Source: JAZDFP01 sp043801445 (GTDB lineage Bacteria; Planctomycetota; MHYJ01; JACQXL01). Taken from it: a stretch of DNA of 46,976 bases. The notes beneath the pieces are model-generated. The model was not told the origin of the DNA, searched no databases, and saw only the letters and a list, made by a program, of their open reading frames with translations. Location of the stretch: the NCBI GenBank assembly GCA_043801445.1, contig JAZDMB010000043.1, forward strand, positions 1 to 46,976, read 5' to 3'. Shown here in pieces: positions 27,154 to 35,987 of this stretch; positions within the stretch are counted from its first letter, which is position 1, and every line of letters starts with the position of its first letter. The position numbers and the translations under genes are program-made.

Positions 27154-27726
27154 TTAATTATATCTATTCATTGTCATCTCTATACCGTTTTTTAGATAAA
27201 AAATAATCGCTTCCACGGCACGATTTATAATATGTTTAATTTCTTTTTCTTCCTGTTCACTAAATTTTCGTAAAACAAATTCACTCGGATCAATTCTATC
27301 TGGTAATCCGATACCAATTCGAAGCCTAGGAAATTTCGTATTGCCAATCTGCTCGATAATTGACTGCAATCCTTTATGCCCCCCGCTGGAACCTTGATGA
27401 CGAAATCGCAGTGTCCCGAATGTCAAATTAAAATCATCAGAGACTACCAATAAATTCCCTATCCCTTCAGGAGTATTATATATCATTTTTTTTATTGTTT
27501 CGCCAACATTATTCATATAAGTTTGAGGTTTTACCAGGAATACCTTTTCGTCTAAAATAGAACCTTCGTTTATCAATGCAATGTATTTATCCTTTAACGA
27601 AAAAACATCCTTACTCTTATTATACAAATCAGCCATTAACAATTTGTCAATTACTCTAAAACCGATATTATGTCTCGTCCGTTCAAACTTCTTACCGGGA
27701 TTACCTAATCCTACAATAACTTTCAC
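27154..27726 (-). CDS. pth: Peptidyl-tRNA hydrolase
   Basis: A 190-residue enzyme that frees tRNA from stalled peptidyl-tRNA. Motifs are VGLGNPGKKFERTRHNIGF, with the catalytic His, and SSGGHKGLQSI with the preceding DDFNL segment. Length is normal. The start is GTG, five bases after the rplY stop, so the two are coupled. Confidence 0.96.
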   Translation of the reverse strand: MKVIVGLGNPGKKFERTRHNIGFRVIDKLLMADLYNKSKDVFSLKDKYIALINEGSILDEKVFLVKPQTYMNNVGETIKKMIYNTPEGIGNLLVVSDDFNLTFGTLRFRHQGSSGGHKGLQSIIEQIGNTKFPRLRIGIGLPDRIDPSEFVLRKFSEQEEKEIKHIINRAVEAIIFYLKNGIEMTMNRYN

Positions 27727-27731
27727 AAGAA

Positions 27732-28418
27732 TTACTTCTTTTGTTCTTTATGTGAAGGGTTGGGTTCTTTTTCTTTTCCTTCTACCTTTGTTTCTGATTC
27801 TTCAGTAGGTTTCTTCTGTGTTATTACTTCCGGTTCAGCTGTGGTTTCTGATAGAACAGGAGCTACCTCTTCCACTTTTGCCATATGCACGCCTGCTACA
27901 ACGACTTCAGGACTAACAGTGGTATTAACATCTTTTGATAGTGATAAATCTTTAACCCGTAATAATCCATCTAATTCAAGATGACTGACATCAACATCAA
28001 TTCTCTCGGGAATAGCCATCGGTAAACATTTAATAGTCAGATGTCTGAGGTTTTGTTCCAATACCCCTCCTTCTTTAACACCCTTGGGCACTCCCTTCAA
28101 AATAATCTCCACTGAAACGGTCAGTAGCACATCCATAGCTACTCTGGTAAAATCAACATGAATAATAGCTTCATCTACAGCACTATATTTCAGGTCTTTC
28201 ACTACTACTCGTTCGGTTTTACTGGGAAGTATAAGTTCAATAAGTCTTGTGCCATGTCCTAATAACTTAAATGCTTCCTTCTTAGAAAGCATCAACATTA
28301 TATTATCATCCTTGCCGCCATATAAAACTGCCGGGATTATGTTCAGTTTTCTCAATTGACGTGATTCCTTAGTGCCCCTTTGAGTCCTTATGTCTGCTTT
28401 TAATGACATTAATTCCAT
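27732..28418 (-). CDS. rplY: Ribosomal protein L25, long Ctc/TL5 form
   Basis: A 228-residue 5S rRNA-binding protein. The L25 domain (about 1-95) starts LKADIRTQRGTKESRQLRKL, with AVLYGGKDDN. The C-terminal TL5-type domain (about 100-190) contains EIILKGVPKGVKEGGVLEQ. The last 35 residues are charged and variable. The ATG three codons downstream (MSLKADIR) is an equally possible start. Adjacent to pth and prs as is common. Confidence 0.95.
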   Translation of the reverse strand: MELMSLKADIRTQRGTKESRQLRKLNIIPAVLYGGKDDNIMLMLSKKEAFKLLGHGTRLIELILPSKTERVVVKDLKYSAVDEAIIHVDFTRVAMDVLLTVSVEIILKGVPKGVKEGGVLEQNLRHLTIKCLPMAIPERIDVDVSHLELDGLLRVKDLSLSKDVNTTVSPEVVVAGVHMAKVEEVAPVLSETTAEPEVITQKKPTEESETKVEGKEKEPNPSHKEQKK

Positions 28419-28492
28419 AACTTTATTCTTTTCTTTAATTGGTTAAAATAATTATTGTTTAAACTTTTCAGTTTATTCTGATTTCTTCTTGT

Positions 28493-29446
28493 TTATATAA
28501 AAAGTGAGCTTACCGATTCACTATTATGAATCCTTCTGATAGCCTCACCCACTAATTCTGAAATAGACAATATTTTTATAAATGGCTTCATCTTGGTTGA
28601 ATCTAAAGCAATAGTATCTGTAAGAATTACCTCCTTGAATTTAGCGCGGGCTAGCTTTCCCATAGCATCACCGCATAAAACGGCATGGGTTGCGCACGCA
28701 TAAATATTCTTAGCTCCCTGCTCTCTTAATACGACAGCTGCTTCACTTATAGTTGTAGCCGTAGATATCATATCGTCAACCAATAAAACATTCTTATCTG
28801 AAACATTTCCGATAATATGCATTACTTCCGTCTGTTTTGAACCGATACGTCTTTTATCAACTATGGCTAAATCAGCATTAAGTTTCTTAGCATAAGAACG
28901 AGCCGTTTTTATACCACCGACATCGGGACAAACAACAACCAAATTAGATTTACCCAGATTAATACGCTGTAAATAATCTGTCATTACCGGAGCGGCATGA
29001 AGGTGGTCAACCGGAATATCAAAAAAACCTTGTATTTGCGCGGCATGTAAATCTATAGTCAGTACACGTTCCACGCCGGCAATTTTGATTAGATTTGCCA
29101 CAAGTTTTGCAGTAATAGGCACACGCCCTTCAGCCTTACGATCTTGACGGGCATAACCAAAATAAGGTAATACTGCCGTAATTCTTCCTGCTGAAGCCCG
29201 TTTTAAACAATCTATAATAATTAAAAGCTCCATTAAATTATCATTTGTCGGTGCAGATGTGGATTGAATTACAAATACATCAGCGCCACGGACATCATCA
29301 TTAATTTTAATCTCAACCTCGCCATCCGGGAATCTACCGAGATAAATATCTCCGGGTTTGATACCGAGTTTGGCGCACACACCTTTACTCAGGTCTATAC
29401 TGGCGCTACCGCTAAAAACCTGTAATCGATTCCTCAAGCCCATCAT
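28493..29446 (-). CDS. prs: Ribose-phosphate pyrophosphokinase
   Basis: A 317-residue enzyme making PRPP from ribose 5-phosphate and ATP. PRPP feeds nucleotide synthesis and also the HisG step encoded at 44126-44980. Motifs are GRFPDGEVEIKI, PYFGYARQDRK and the PRPP loop VLLVDDMISTATTI. AGGAGA site before the ATG. Lies 15 bp downstream of glmU, a widespread pair. Confidence 0.97.
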   Translation of the reverse strand: MMGLRNRLQVFSGSASIDLSKGVCAKLGIKPGDIYLGRFPDGEVEIKINDDVRGADVFVIQSTSAPTNDNLMELLIIIDCLKRASAGRITAVLPYFGYARQDRKAEGRVPITAKLVANLIKIAGVERVLTIDLHAAQIQGFFDIPVDHLHAAPVMTDYLQRINLGKSNLVVVCPDVGGIKTARSYAKKLNADLAIVDKRRIGSKQTEVMHIIGNVSDKNVLLVDDMISTATTISEAAVVLREQGAKNIYACATHAVLCGDAMGKLARAKFKEVILTDTIALDSTKMKPFIKILSISELVGEAIRRIHNSESVSSLFI

Positions 29447-29461
29447 TGTAAATTTCTCCTC

Positions 29462-30823
29462 TTATATCTTCTTCTTGCTTTTTAATGGCTTAGCAGGCAC
29501 TCCTACCACAGTTACCCCTTCAGGTATATTTTCACCTTTCGGCACAACAGCACCTGCACCGGTTCTAGTATTTTTACCCATTTTCAGTGGCGCTATCAAA
29601 ATAGTTCCACTACCTGTTGAAGCGCCATCTTCTATGATAGTTTGCTCCTTACGAACGCCATCAAAATTAGCCGTGATTGTACCGGCACCTATATTAACAT
29701 CATTACCTATTATGGCATCACCTAAATAACTAAGATGTTTCGCTTTGGAATTCATTCCAAGTCTCGTCTTCTTGATTTCTGTAAAATTGCCCACCGCAGC
29801 GCCATCTTCAAGAACTGTTCCGCTTCTAAGATGACTGAATGGTCCTATCTGGCATCTTTCACCAATCTTTACATTAGAACGAATAACCGAAAAAGGATAA
29901 ATAACTGTCCCTTTCCCGATTGTCACTCCTTCCTCAATATAAATATTCTCAGGTGATACAATAATTACACCTTTTTGAATCAACTCATTGATTATCCTTT
30001 GTCGCATTAACTTGCCGACAACGGTTAATTCATCATAAGTATTAATACCTAAACATTCCGATGCATTCTCTTCTAAATATGTCTTTATATTTCCACCTTC
30101 TTTTGCCAAAATCTCTATTGCATCCGTTAGATAATACTCTCCATTTTTGGAATGAGGATTAGTCTTTTCCAACGTCTTAAAAACACTTGAATTAAAAATA
30201 TATGTTCCGGTATTTATCTCCTTAATTCTTTTCTGTGTTTCGTTAGCTTCCCGTTCCTCTATAATACCCTTAACTCTTCCTCTTTTATCCTTTAATATGC
30301 GTCCATAGCCAGTAGGATTGTCCAATTGGCAAGTAAGTATTGTCGCCGCTGATTTAGGAGAATCCATATGAACCTGAATCAGTTTCATTAGAGTCTCTGC
30401 GGTCAACAATGGCGTATCACCACAAACAACCAAAATAATACCGTCAATATCCTTTAATAATGATTGTGTAACGATTAACGCATTGCCGGTTCCCAGCAGT
30501 TTCTCCTGGGTAACCCAGCGCACATCCTCGTTTCTAAAGGTATTCTTTACCTTATCAGATTCATAACCAACTACTACATAGATGCCATTAAGTTTAACCG
30601 ATTTACGGATAGCATCATCCCCGCCAGACCGGGTGACCCCGCCCGGATGGACATCCGTTCGGACGGGCTGTCGGGCTGGCAGACTCTTTAGTAATTTAAG
30701 AGTATAATACAAAAGGGATTTGCCGCATATTTCATGAAGCACTTTCGGGTAACCGGAAAGCATCCGCGTCCCTTTACCTGCGGCTAAAACCACAGCTGAA
30801 ACTCTTACTAAACCTTCCTTCAT
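29462..30823 (-). CDS. glmU: Bifunctional GlmU with palindrome-encoded insert
   Basis: A 453-residue enzyme making UDP-GlcNAc, with an N-terminal uridylyltransferase (AAGKGTRM 14-21, then PKVLHEICGK) and a C-terminal acetyltransferase of left-handed beta-helix type (KHLSYLGDAIIGNDVNIGAG, TITANFDGVRK). Residues about 49-69 (PARQPVRTDVHPGGVTRSG and on) have no counterpart in GlmU proteins I know and sit between the first helix and the strand IYVVVGYESDKV. They are encoded by a GC-rich imperfect palindrome at 30620-30682. The reading frame is intact across it, so the enzyme is probably functional. Lies upstream of prs. Confidence 0.95.
   Translation of the reverse strand: MKEGLVRVSAVVLAAGKGTRMLSGYPKVLHEICGKSLLYYTLKLLKSLPARQPVRTDVHPGGVTRSGGDDAIRKSVKLNGIYVVVGYESDKVKNTFRNEDVRWVTQEKLLGTGNALIVTQSLLKDIDGIILVVCGDTPLLTAETLMKLIQVHMDSPKSAATILTCQLDNPTGYGRILKDKRGRVKGIIEEREANETQKRIKEINTGTYIFNSSVFKTLEKTNPHSKNGEYYLTDAIEILAKEGGNIKTYLEENASECLGINTYDELTVVGKLMRQRIINELIQKGVIIVSPENIYIEEGVTIGKGTVIYPFSVIRSNVKIGERCQIGPFSHLRSGTVLEDGAAVGNFTEIKKTRLGMNSKAKHLSYLGDAIIGNDVNIGAGTITANFDGVRKEQTIIEDGASTGSGTILIAPLKMGKNTRTGAGAVVPKGENIPEGVTVVGVPAKPLKSKKKI
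30620..30682. repeat. Palindromic element inside glmU
   Basis: An imperfect inverted repeat. The outer arms are GCCAGACCGGG and CGGGCTGGC. Inner pairs are GGATG / CATCC. Base composition is far more GC-rich than the flanking gene. It encodes the extra residues in GlmU. Confidence 0.7.
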
Positions 30824-30836
30824 CTGAATTTATTAT

Positions 30837-31316
30837 TTATTTCGGCTGCTCAGCTGGAGGAGTATTAGTCGGTTCTGCAATAAGCTTATCCAATTCTTCC
30901 ATAGCTCTTTCTATACCCTCTTTCTGTTCTTTTAACTGCTTTAAAAAAACATGAGTAGATGCCTGAAGGTTTTGGCTGAATTTTTCCAGAGATACCTCTT
31001 TCATATCTTCCATGCTTTTAATAGATGCCTTAATATCTTCTAACCGTTTCTCAACGTCCTTCATTATTTTCTGTTCACGATTATAAGCATCTGATTCCAC
31101 AGCACTCTTAAGGGCATAATTCATCTCAATATTTGCGCACCGTTTAGAAAAATCAGAATCGAGCCTTGTAATCTCATCCTTTAAAGCTTTGGTCTGTTCC
31201 GATGTAATCTGCGCCCTGCTCTTTGTTATTTCTTCAGTAACAAAGCCTTTGGATGCGCATCCGACAAAAAGCCCTACCCCTAACACCATGCCACCTATGA
31301 TTACCAGTTTTTTCAT
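30837..31316 (-). CDS. Small coiled-coil lipoprotein
   Basis: A 159-residue protein. The signal ends in LFVGC, a clear lipobox with Cys19. The rest is charged helix (coiled coil, about 28-145) and a Pro/Thr-rich tail. Resembles peptidoglycan-tethering or periplasmic spacer lipoproteins in outline, but no family is recognised. AGGAG site. Sits between hisS and glmU. Confidence 0.8.
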   Translation of the reverse strand: MKKLVIIGGMVLGVGLFVGCASKGFVTEEITKSRAQITSEQTKALKDEITRLDSDFSKRCANIEMNYALKSAVESDAYNREQKIMKDVEKRLEDIKASIKSMEDMKEVSLEKFSQNLQASTHVFLKQLKEQKEGIERAMEELDKLIAEPTNTPPAEQPK

Positions 31317-31336
31317 ATACCATTCTCCTTTCTTTT

Positions 31337-32590
31337 TTATTTTATTGATTCAATAAGCGATGTTAATTTTATTGTCTGCTCGACACCGCTTTTCATTTCT
31401 TTCAGTTTTATACTTTCCTTGGCTAGCTCATCCTGTCCGATAATAGCAACGAACTTTGCCTTAAGCCGGTCGGCATTCCTGAATTGCGCCTTGAGACTTT
31501 TCGCCTCGTAATCCATATCAGCCGATATAGAATGCCGGCGCAAATCCCTGACGACCTTGAACACTTCCGGTTTCAAACTCTCGTCTGTCACTACGACATA
31601 TACGGTCGGTCCGGTATGAGATATCTCTTTTTTTATTACCTCAATAATCCTTTCTACACCCATCGCAAAGCCCACCGCACCGGTGGCCGGTCCGTCAAAT
31701 TGCTCAATCAGATTATCGTAACGCCCGCCTCCGCCCAGTGCATTCTGCGCGCCTAACGATGAATGGGTTATCTCAAAAACTGTCTTGGTATAATAATCAA
31801 ACCCGCGCACCAAATGTTTATCTAACCGATAAACTATCTTATTATCATTAAGCCCCTTTTGGACCTTCTCAAAATGCTCCTTGCAACTCTGACAAAGATA
31901 TTTATCTAACGGCTCAAGATAAGAAGTTACCTCATAACATTTCTTATCCTTACAGTCAAGTATTCTGAAAATATTTTTATCAAATCTCCTTTGGCAATTC
32001 TCGCACAGTTCATTAAGAGATTTAGATAACTGTTTTCTTATTGCCTCGCCATACGCCTTGCGGCACTCGGGACACCCCATCGAGTTAATGTTCAACTGGC
32101 TGTCATTAATGCCTAATGATTCCAAAAATGACATTGCCATATCTATTACCTCAACATCCAGAAGCGCATCATAAGAACCGAGCGCCTCGACACCAATCTG
32201 GTGGAACTGGCGCAGTCTGCCTTTTTGCGGACGGTCATGCCTGAAAAGCGGACCGAAATAATATAGTTTTTGGAATATCTTGTTCTTATCGAAATTATTC
32301 TCCAGATATGCGCGCACAATCGGAGCGGTCAATTCAGGCCTCAAGGCAATCAAATCCTTGTCGTCATTTGACTCGCCTTTTGAGCGAATCAGATACATCT
32401 CTTTTTCTACGATGTCGGTCGCCTCGCCCACCGAACGATTGAAAACGGAATAAAATTCCATTACCGGCGTTCTGATTTCGGAATAACCGTATCGTTCGAA
32501 AACACTATGCACCGTATCTTCAACATAACGCCATATCGGAATCTGTTCGGGTAAAATATCTTCGGTTCCTTGTGGTTTTCTTAATCGCAT
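31337..32590 (-). CDS. hisS: Histidine--tRNA ligase
   Basis: A 417-residue class II synthetase. Motif 1 and 2 are seen in LRPELTAPIVRAYLEN and FRHDRPQKGRLRQFHQIG. The His-specific loop is LVRGFDYYTKTVFEI, and motif 3 is GAVGFAMGVERI. A Cys-containing insertion around 190-245 (CPECRKAY, CENCQRR, CQSC) matches the usual bacterial form. The C-terminal anticodon domain follows from about 330. It uses the amino acid made by the his cluster 5 kb away. Confidence 0.97.
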   Translation of the reverse strand: MRLRKPQGTEDILPEQIPIWRYVEDTVHSVFERYGYSEIRTPVMEFYSVFNRSVGEATDIVEKEMYLIRSKGESNDDKDLIALRPELTAPIVRAYLENNFDKNKIFQKLYYFGPLFRHDRPQKGRLRQFHQIGVEALGSYDALLDVEVIDMAMSFLESLGINDSQLNINSMGCPECRKAYGEAIRKQLSKSLNELCENCQRRFDKNIFRILDCKDKKCYEVTSYLEPLDKYLCQSCKEHFEKVQKGLNDNKIVYRLDKHLVRGFDYYTKTVFEITHSSLGAQNALGGGGRYDNLIEQFDGPATGAVGFAMGVERIIEVIKKEISHTGPTVYVVVTDESLKPEVFKVVRDLRRHSISADMDYEAKSLKAQFRNADRLKAKFVAIIGQDELAKESIKLKEMKSGVEQTIKLTSLIESIK

Positions 32591-32997
32591 AAATTCACTT
32601 GCTACTTTATATTTTAAATAAAGTCAAATAAAATGAGATTGTTGATACCTAACGATATTCTATTTAACCCATTCCGGATTCTCGCTCAGAGAACCCGTTC
32701 ACCCCTCGCGGGGGGGTCAAGGGTTCGTGGAGTAGTATCCCGTAAGTGACAAAATAAACGATTTCACCCTGAACGAAGTGAAGAGTCTCAAATATAAAAG
32801 ACTTTTGGAACTAAGAAGCCATAGATTATTTCCTTGTGACCGTTGTGTCTTTGTGATGAACGAAAATTTATCTGTGTTTATTTGCAGTTTCTTTATTTAA
32901 TCTGTGAAATCTGTGGCTAACTTCATTCGGCTAAATAACTACGATTGCTTTCATTACCTTATCACAGATTTGGTTATCGGAAGTAGTCCTTTTCCCG
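32591..32997. repeat. Intergenic block with hairpin and TCTGTG-type repeats
   Basis: No gene is seen in this 407-bp gap. At 32691-32726 a hairpin has arms GAACCC / GGGTTC and an inner C-rich/G-rich pair. From about 32820 come degenerate units like TTATCTGTGTTTAT and AATCTGTGAAATCTGTGGCT, a type that recurs at 40440-40755 and 44095-44125. No promoter is assigned. Confidence 0.6.
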
Positions 32998-33924
32998 CTA
33001 CCCTGTGCCGGAGGCACCTGCCCGACCGTCAGGCGGGCATTCTATCCATTCTATTTGAGGAAATCTTCTAAACCAAGTCATCTGTCTTTTGGCTAAATGG
33101 CGGGTATTCTTTTTGACTTCATCCTTTGCTTCTTCCAATTTAATTTCGCCCTTCAAATACTTAATTAATTCCTTATAACCTACGGCGCATTCTGCCTGCC
33201 TGCTTAGCACATTCGGAGAATCCACGAGCCCTTTGACTTCGTCAACCAGACCCTGTTGAAACATTCTTTCCACCCTTGCGTCAATGCGCTGGTATAAATC
33301 TTCAGAGGCGCGTTTTAAGCCGACCATCGTCGTCTGATACCGTAATTCTTCCTTATCAAAGTGTGTCTGGAATGATGAGATGGGTTTGCCTGAAATGGTA
33401 TAAACCTCAATGGCGCGGATAATCCGCTTTTTGTCGTTGGGGTGTATCTTATCTGCCCCGCTGACCCGAACCGGGTCAATCTTCCTTAATTGTTCATAGA
33501 GAAAATCAAGTCCTTTTTCAGATGCGGTCTTTTCCAATTCGGCTCTTAATTCAGGACTGCTGCTTAATCCCGAGAATATTCCATAAAGCAACGCCTTGAG
33601 ATAAAGCGGCGTCCCGCATACCAATAAAGGTTTCTTACCGCGTTTGATGATATCGGCGATTGCGCTATCGCAGTCCTTGACGAATTCGGCTACATTATAA
33701 CTCTCCCATGGATTAACTATATCTATGAGATGATATCTTGTTTTTTTTCTCTGCTCCACTGACGGCTTTGAGGTGCCGATATCCATATTGCGGTATATCT
33801 TCATTGAATCCACAGAGATTATCTCGGCATCAATAAGACCGGCCAGATGGGAAGCAAGGGCATTTTTACTGCTGGCGGTCTGTCCGATGATTATGTTAAT
33901 AGATGATTTAGAGGCAGGATTCAT
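32998..33924 (-). CDS. miaA: tRNA dimethylallyltransferase
   Basis: A 308-residue enzyme that prenylates A37 of tRNAs reading U-initial codons. Family features are SVDSMKIYRNMDIGTSKP, YHLIDIVNPWESYNVAEF, GTPLYLKALLYGIF and RHLAKRQMTWFRR. The P-loop is GQTASSKN (14-21), where most MiaA have GPTASGKT or a near variant, so the Gly before Lys and the Thr/Ser after it are both changed. The last 12 residues (PDGRAGASGTG region) are encoded by palindromic elements at 33005-33038, which also supply the stop codon region. Activity is likely but the P-loop is odd. Confidence 0.92.
   Translation of the reverse strand: MNPASKSSINIIIGQTASSKNALASHLAGLIDAEIISVDSMKIYRNMDIGTSKPSVEQRKKTRYHLIDIVNPWESYNVAEFVKDCDSAIADIIKRGKKPLLVCGTPLYLKALLYGIFSGLSSSPELRAELEKTASEKGLDFLYEQLRKIDPVRVSGADKIHPNDKKRIIRAIEVYTISGKPISSFQTHFDKEELRYQTTMVGLKRASEDLYQRIDARVERMFQQGLVDEVKGLVDSPNVLSRQAECAVGYKELIKYLKGEIKLEEAKDEVKKNTRHLAKRQMTWFRRFPQIEWIECPPDGRAGASGTG
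33005..33038. repeat. Palindromic elements forming the miaA 3' end
   Basis: GTGCC-GGA-GGCAC (33005-33017) is a perfect hairpin, and CCTGCCCGAC..GTCAGGCGGGCA (33017-33039) is the same family as 42791-42822 and 7560-7581. They encode the C-terminal tail of MiaA. Confidence 0.7.
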
Positions 33925-34015
33925 AAAAATATGAACCTTTAATCGTAATCCGTCATATCAAATAAAGAATTTATATAAGGAAGCCAGGAATTCGGGAAGA
34001 ATTATCTTGGTTTCA

Positions 34016-34090
34016 TGGTCTCCTTATAGAAATTATTCGTTTCTCCGCAAACTTTGCGTCCCCTGTCCTTCGTAGCCTTAGCGAAGTAGG
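34016..34090. repeat. Intergenic repeats downstream of the membrane protein gene
   Basis: The 21 bases 34016-34036 recur exactly at 40709-40729. A hairpin with arms CTTCG / CGAAG lies at 34068-34086. The motif (CGAAG with a CCTT centre) is related to the element inside queC at 35540-35555. No gene is seen in the gap 33925-34111. Confidence 0.65.
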
Positions 34091-34111
34091 GTCTGCGGTG
34101 AAAATATAACT

Positions 34112-34570
34112 TTAATAATCAAGAGGCGGTCTCGGCGACATATCAGGGTCAATCGTGTGCTCAAACTTATCCTTAATATCATCCATTGACTGCTTGGGTA
34201 TAAAACGGGTATGCAACCAGTAACACACGTAAAGAACCAGTCCGATAATTATAATAAATTCAAACGGGCTAAAAACCTTTGGGGCAATACAGGCATTAAT
34301 GGTGTCTGCAATACCGCTTACGACTCCCTGAAGAATAGGAATTTTCTTATAAGTGGACAAAAAGTCAGAGGCGACTTTTACTCCCTTAACACCGACTAAT
34401 ACCGAGGCAAATAAGGCGCCGAAAAAACCGATATTCTTACCCAAAAAACCTCTTAATAATCGCTCTGTAACACGCCAGACCAGAAAAACCAATGCGGCTG
34501 TAGTAGCACATGAAAATAAAAACGCCACCACACTATCTGCTATATACCAACCGGTAGCTTCTGTTCCCAT
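34112..34570 (-). CDS. Small integral membrane protein of unknown function
   Basis: A 152-residue protein with hydrophobic segments at about 8-32, 46-66 and 102-122 and a soluble charged end (QSMDDIKDKFEHTIDPDMSP). No family is recognised. AGGAG ribosome binding site 6 nt before the ATG. Flanked by repeats on one side and a divergent TPR gene on the other. Confidence 0.7.
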   Translation of the reverse strand: MGTEATGWYIADSVVAFLFSCATTAALVFLVWRVTERLLRGFLGKNIGFFGALFASVLVGVKGVKVASDFLSTYKKIPILQGVVSGIADTINACIAPKVFSPFEFIIIIGLVLYVCYWLHTRFIPKQSMDDIKDKFEHTIDPDMSPRPPLDY

Positions 34571-34744
34571 TTATTGCTCCTTTCTAAATGTTTTCATGCT
34601 TTGTATCACTAAACAATTGCAGCTTCGTAAGACACTAACACAAAGTATTTGCTGGGTCAATAAAATACACCTAAAAACTTGACGATTATAAGACGATATA
34701 ACATAAATGCATACATACTAATCGGGCAAGCAGGAAAATTAATT

Positions 34745-35134
34745 ATGAAACGACTACCGCCGAGTAAAGAAATATTCAAGAGATTTGAGATTGATTTGTA
34801 TGAAGCGGCTCTGAAATCAAATCCGAATAACATAGAAGTACTCAGATTCCTCGGTTTTACTTATTCACAAGAAGGCTGTCACGAAAAGGCGCTTGAAATA
34901 GACAAGAAACTCGTCCGATTGCTGCCTGAGGAATCTATCGTTCACTATAACCTCGCCTGTTCATATTCTCAACTCAACCAAATGGATAATGCCTTTAATG
35001 AATTGGAAATGGCGATACTTTTGGGCTATAATGAGTGGCAACATATGAATGAAGACGCAGACCTTATCAATCTGAAAAAAGACCCCCGCTATAAGCAACT
35101 GGTATCATCTCTTGGTAAAAAATATATCGTCTGA
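34745..35134 (+). CDS. TPR-like protein
   Basis: A 129-residue soluble protein with about three helical-pair repeats (YEAALKSNPNNIEVLRFLGF, SIVHYNLACSYSQLNQMDNA, then the final motif EDADLINLKKDPRYKQLV). This last motif, common at the end of TPR proteins, also closes the protein at 46004-46780. The frame is open from a TTG at 34679, but the ATG at 34745 has an AGGAA site and removes a non-repeat leader. Likely a protein-binding adaptor; partner unknown. Confidence 0.75.
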   Translation: MKRLPPSKEIFKRFEIDLYEAALKSNPNNIEVLRFLGFTYSQEGCHEKALEIDKKLVRLLPEESIVHYNLACSYSQLNQMDNAFNELEMAILLGYNEWQHMNEDADLINLKKDPRYKQLVSSLGKKYIV

Positions 35135-35242
35135 TATAATAGCAGTATTTTAGTATTAAGTATTTTAGTATTTAAGCTACTCGGATACTTACTACTCTCA
35201 TACTGTTTTTAATCCCGTTGTTAAATACTTTTACTATATACC

Positions 35243-35941
35243 ATGAAAAACGCAAAATCTGTGGTTCTTCTATCGGGGGGACTCGACTCCGCGGTTTCAC
35301 TGGCTTTGGCTGTTAAAAAAGGATTCAGAATAAATTTAGCGCTGACTTTTGATTACGGACAGAAATCAGCCGGACAGGAAATCCGCGCCGCCGGAATGCT
35401 CTCTCGTAAATATCATATCCGACATACGGTATTTAATTTGAAGTGGCTCGGTAAACTCGCTTCAAACCCGCTCACGGATAAAACAAAACCCGTTCCACAC
35501 CCATCTAAATATAACAAGAGTGCATCAAAACCTGCCTGCGCGAAGCCTTCGGCGAAGACACGGTCAGTCTGGATTCCCAATCGTAATGCCCTATTCATAA
35601 ATATCGCCGCCTCTTTTGCAGAAGCATCGGGTTATCAATATATCATTGCCGGTTTCAATAAAGAAGAGGCTGTTAATTTCCCCGATAATTCCATTCAGTT
35701 TATCAATGCTATAAACAAAACATTACATTACTCCACACTCCCGCTCCGCTCTCGCTTGAGCGAGGCAAGAAAAAATATTACGGTAATAAGTCTCACGGCA
35801 AAGATGGATAAAAAGGAAATCATTAAGCAAGGCAAGAAACTGGGATTACCTCTTGATAAATTATGGAGTTGTTATGAAGGCGGCAAAAAACAGTGCGGTC
35901 TCTGCGAATCATGTCAACGCAGTTCAAACTCTTCCAGTTAA
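35243..35941 (+). CDS. queC: 7-cyano-7-deazaguanine synthase with inserted peptides
   Basis: A 232-residue enzyme of queuosine synthesis that turns 7-carboxy-7-deazaguanine into preQ0. Motifs are VVLLSGGLDS (PP-loop), LTFDYGQ, SVWIPNRNALFINIA, GFNKEEAVNFPDNS and the zinc site CYEGGKKQCGLCESC. Two stretches break the family pattern: about 86-107 (with PACAKPSAKTR) and about 167-175 (PLRSRLSEA). Each coincides with a palindrome in the DNA. No other queuosine genes are in the window. Confidence 0.93.
   Translation: MKNAKSVVLLSGGLDSAVSLALAVKKGFRINLALTFDYGQKSAGQEIRAAGMLSRKYHIRHTVFNLKWLGKLASNPLTDKTKPVPHPSKYNKSASKPACAKPSAKTRSVWIPNRNALFINIAASFAEASGYQYIIAGFNKEEAVNFPDNSIQFINAINKTLHYSTLPLRSRLSEARKNITVISLTAKMDKKEIIKQGKKLGLPLDKLWSCYEGGKKQCGLCESCQRSSNSSS
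35531..35563. repeat. Palindromic element inside queC, first
   Basis: CCTGCCTGCG then CGAAG-C-CTTCG and a further CGAAG. It keeps the frame and encodes PACAKPSAKTR just before the conserved SVWIPNRN. The first bases match the CCTGCC arm of the elements at 7560 and 33018. Confidence 0.7.
35741..35767. repeat. Palindromic element inside queC, second
   Basis: Contains CTCGC-TTGA-GCGAG, a perfect 5-bp hairpin, and is more GC-rich than its surroundings. It encodes PLRSRLSEA between HYSTL and RKNITVIS, where QueC normally runs straight through. Confidence 0.6.
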
Positions 35942-35987
35942 CTAAACGATTAATCGTGGTGCGCATACTACTTGACAAATACATTAA

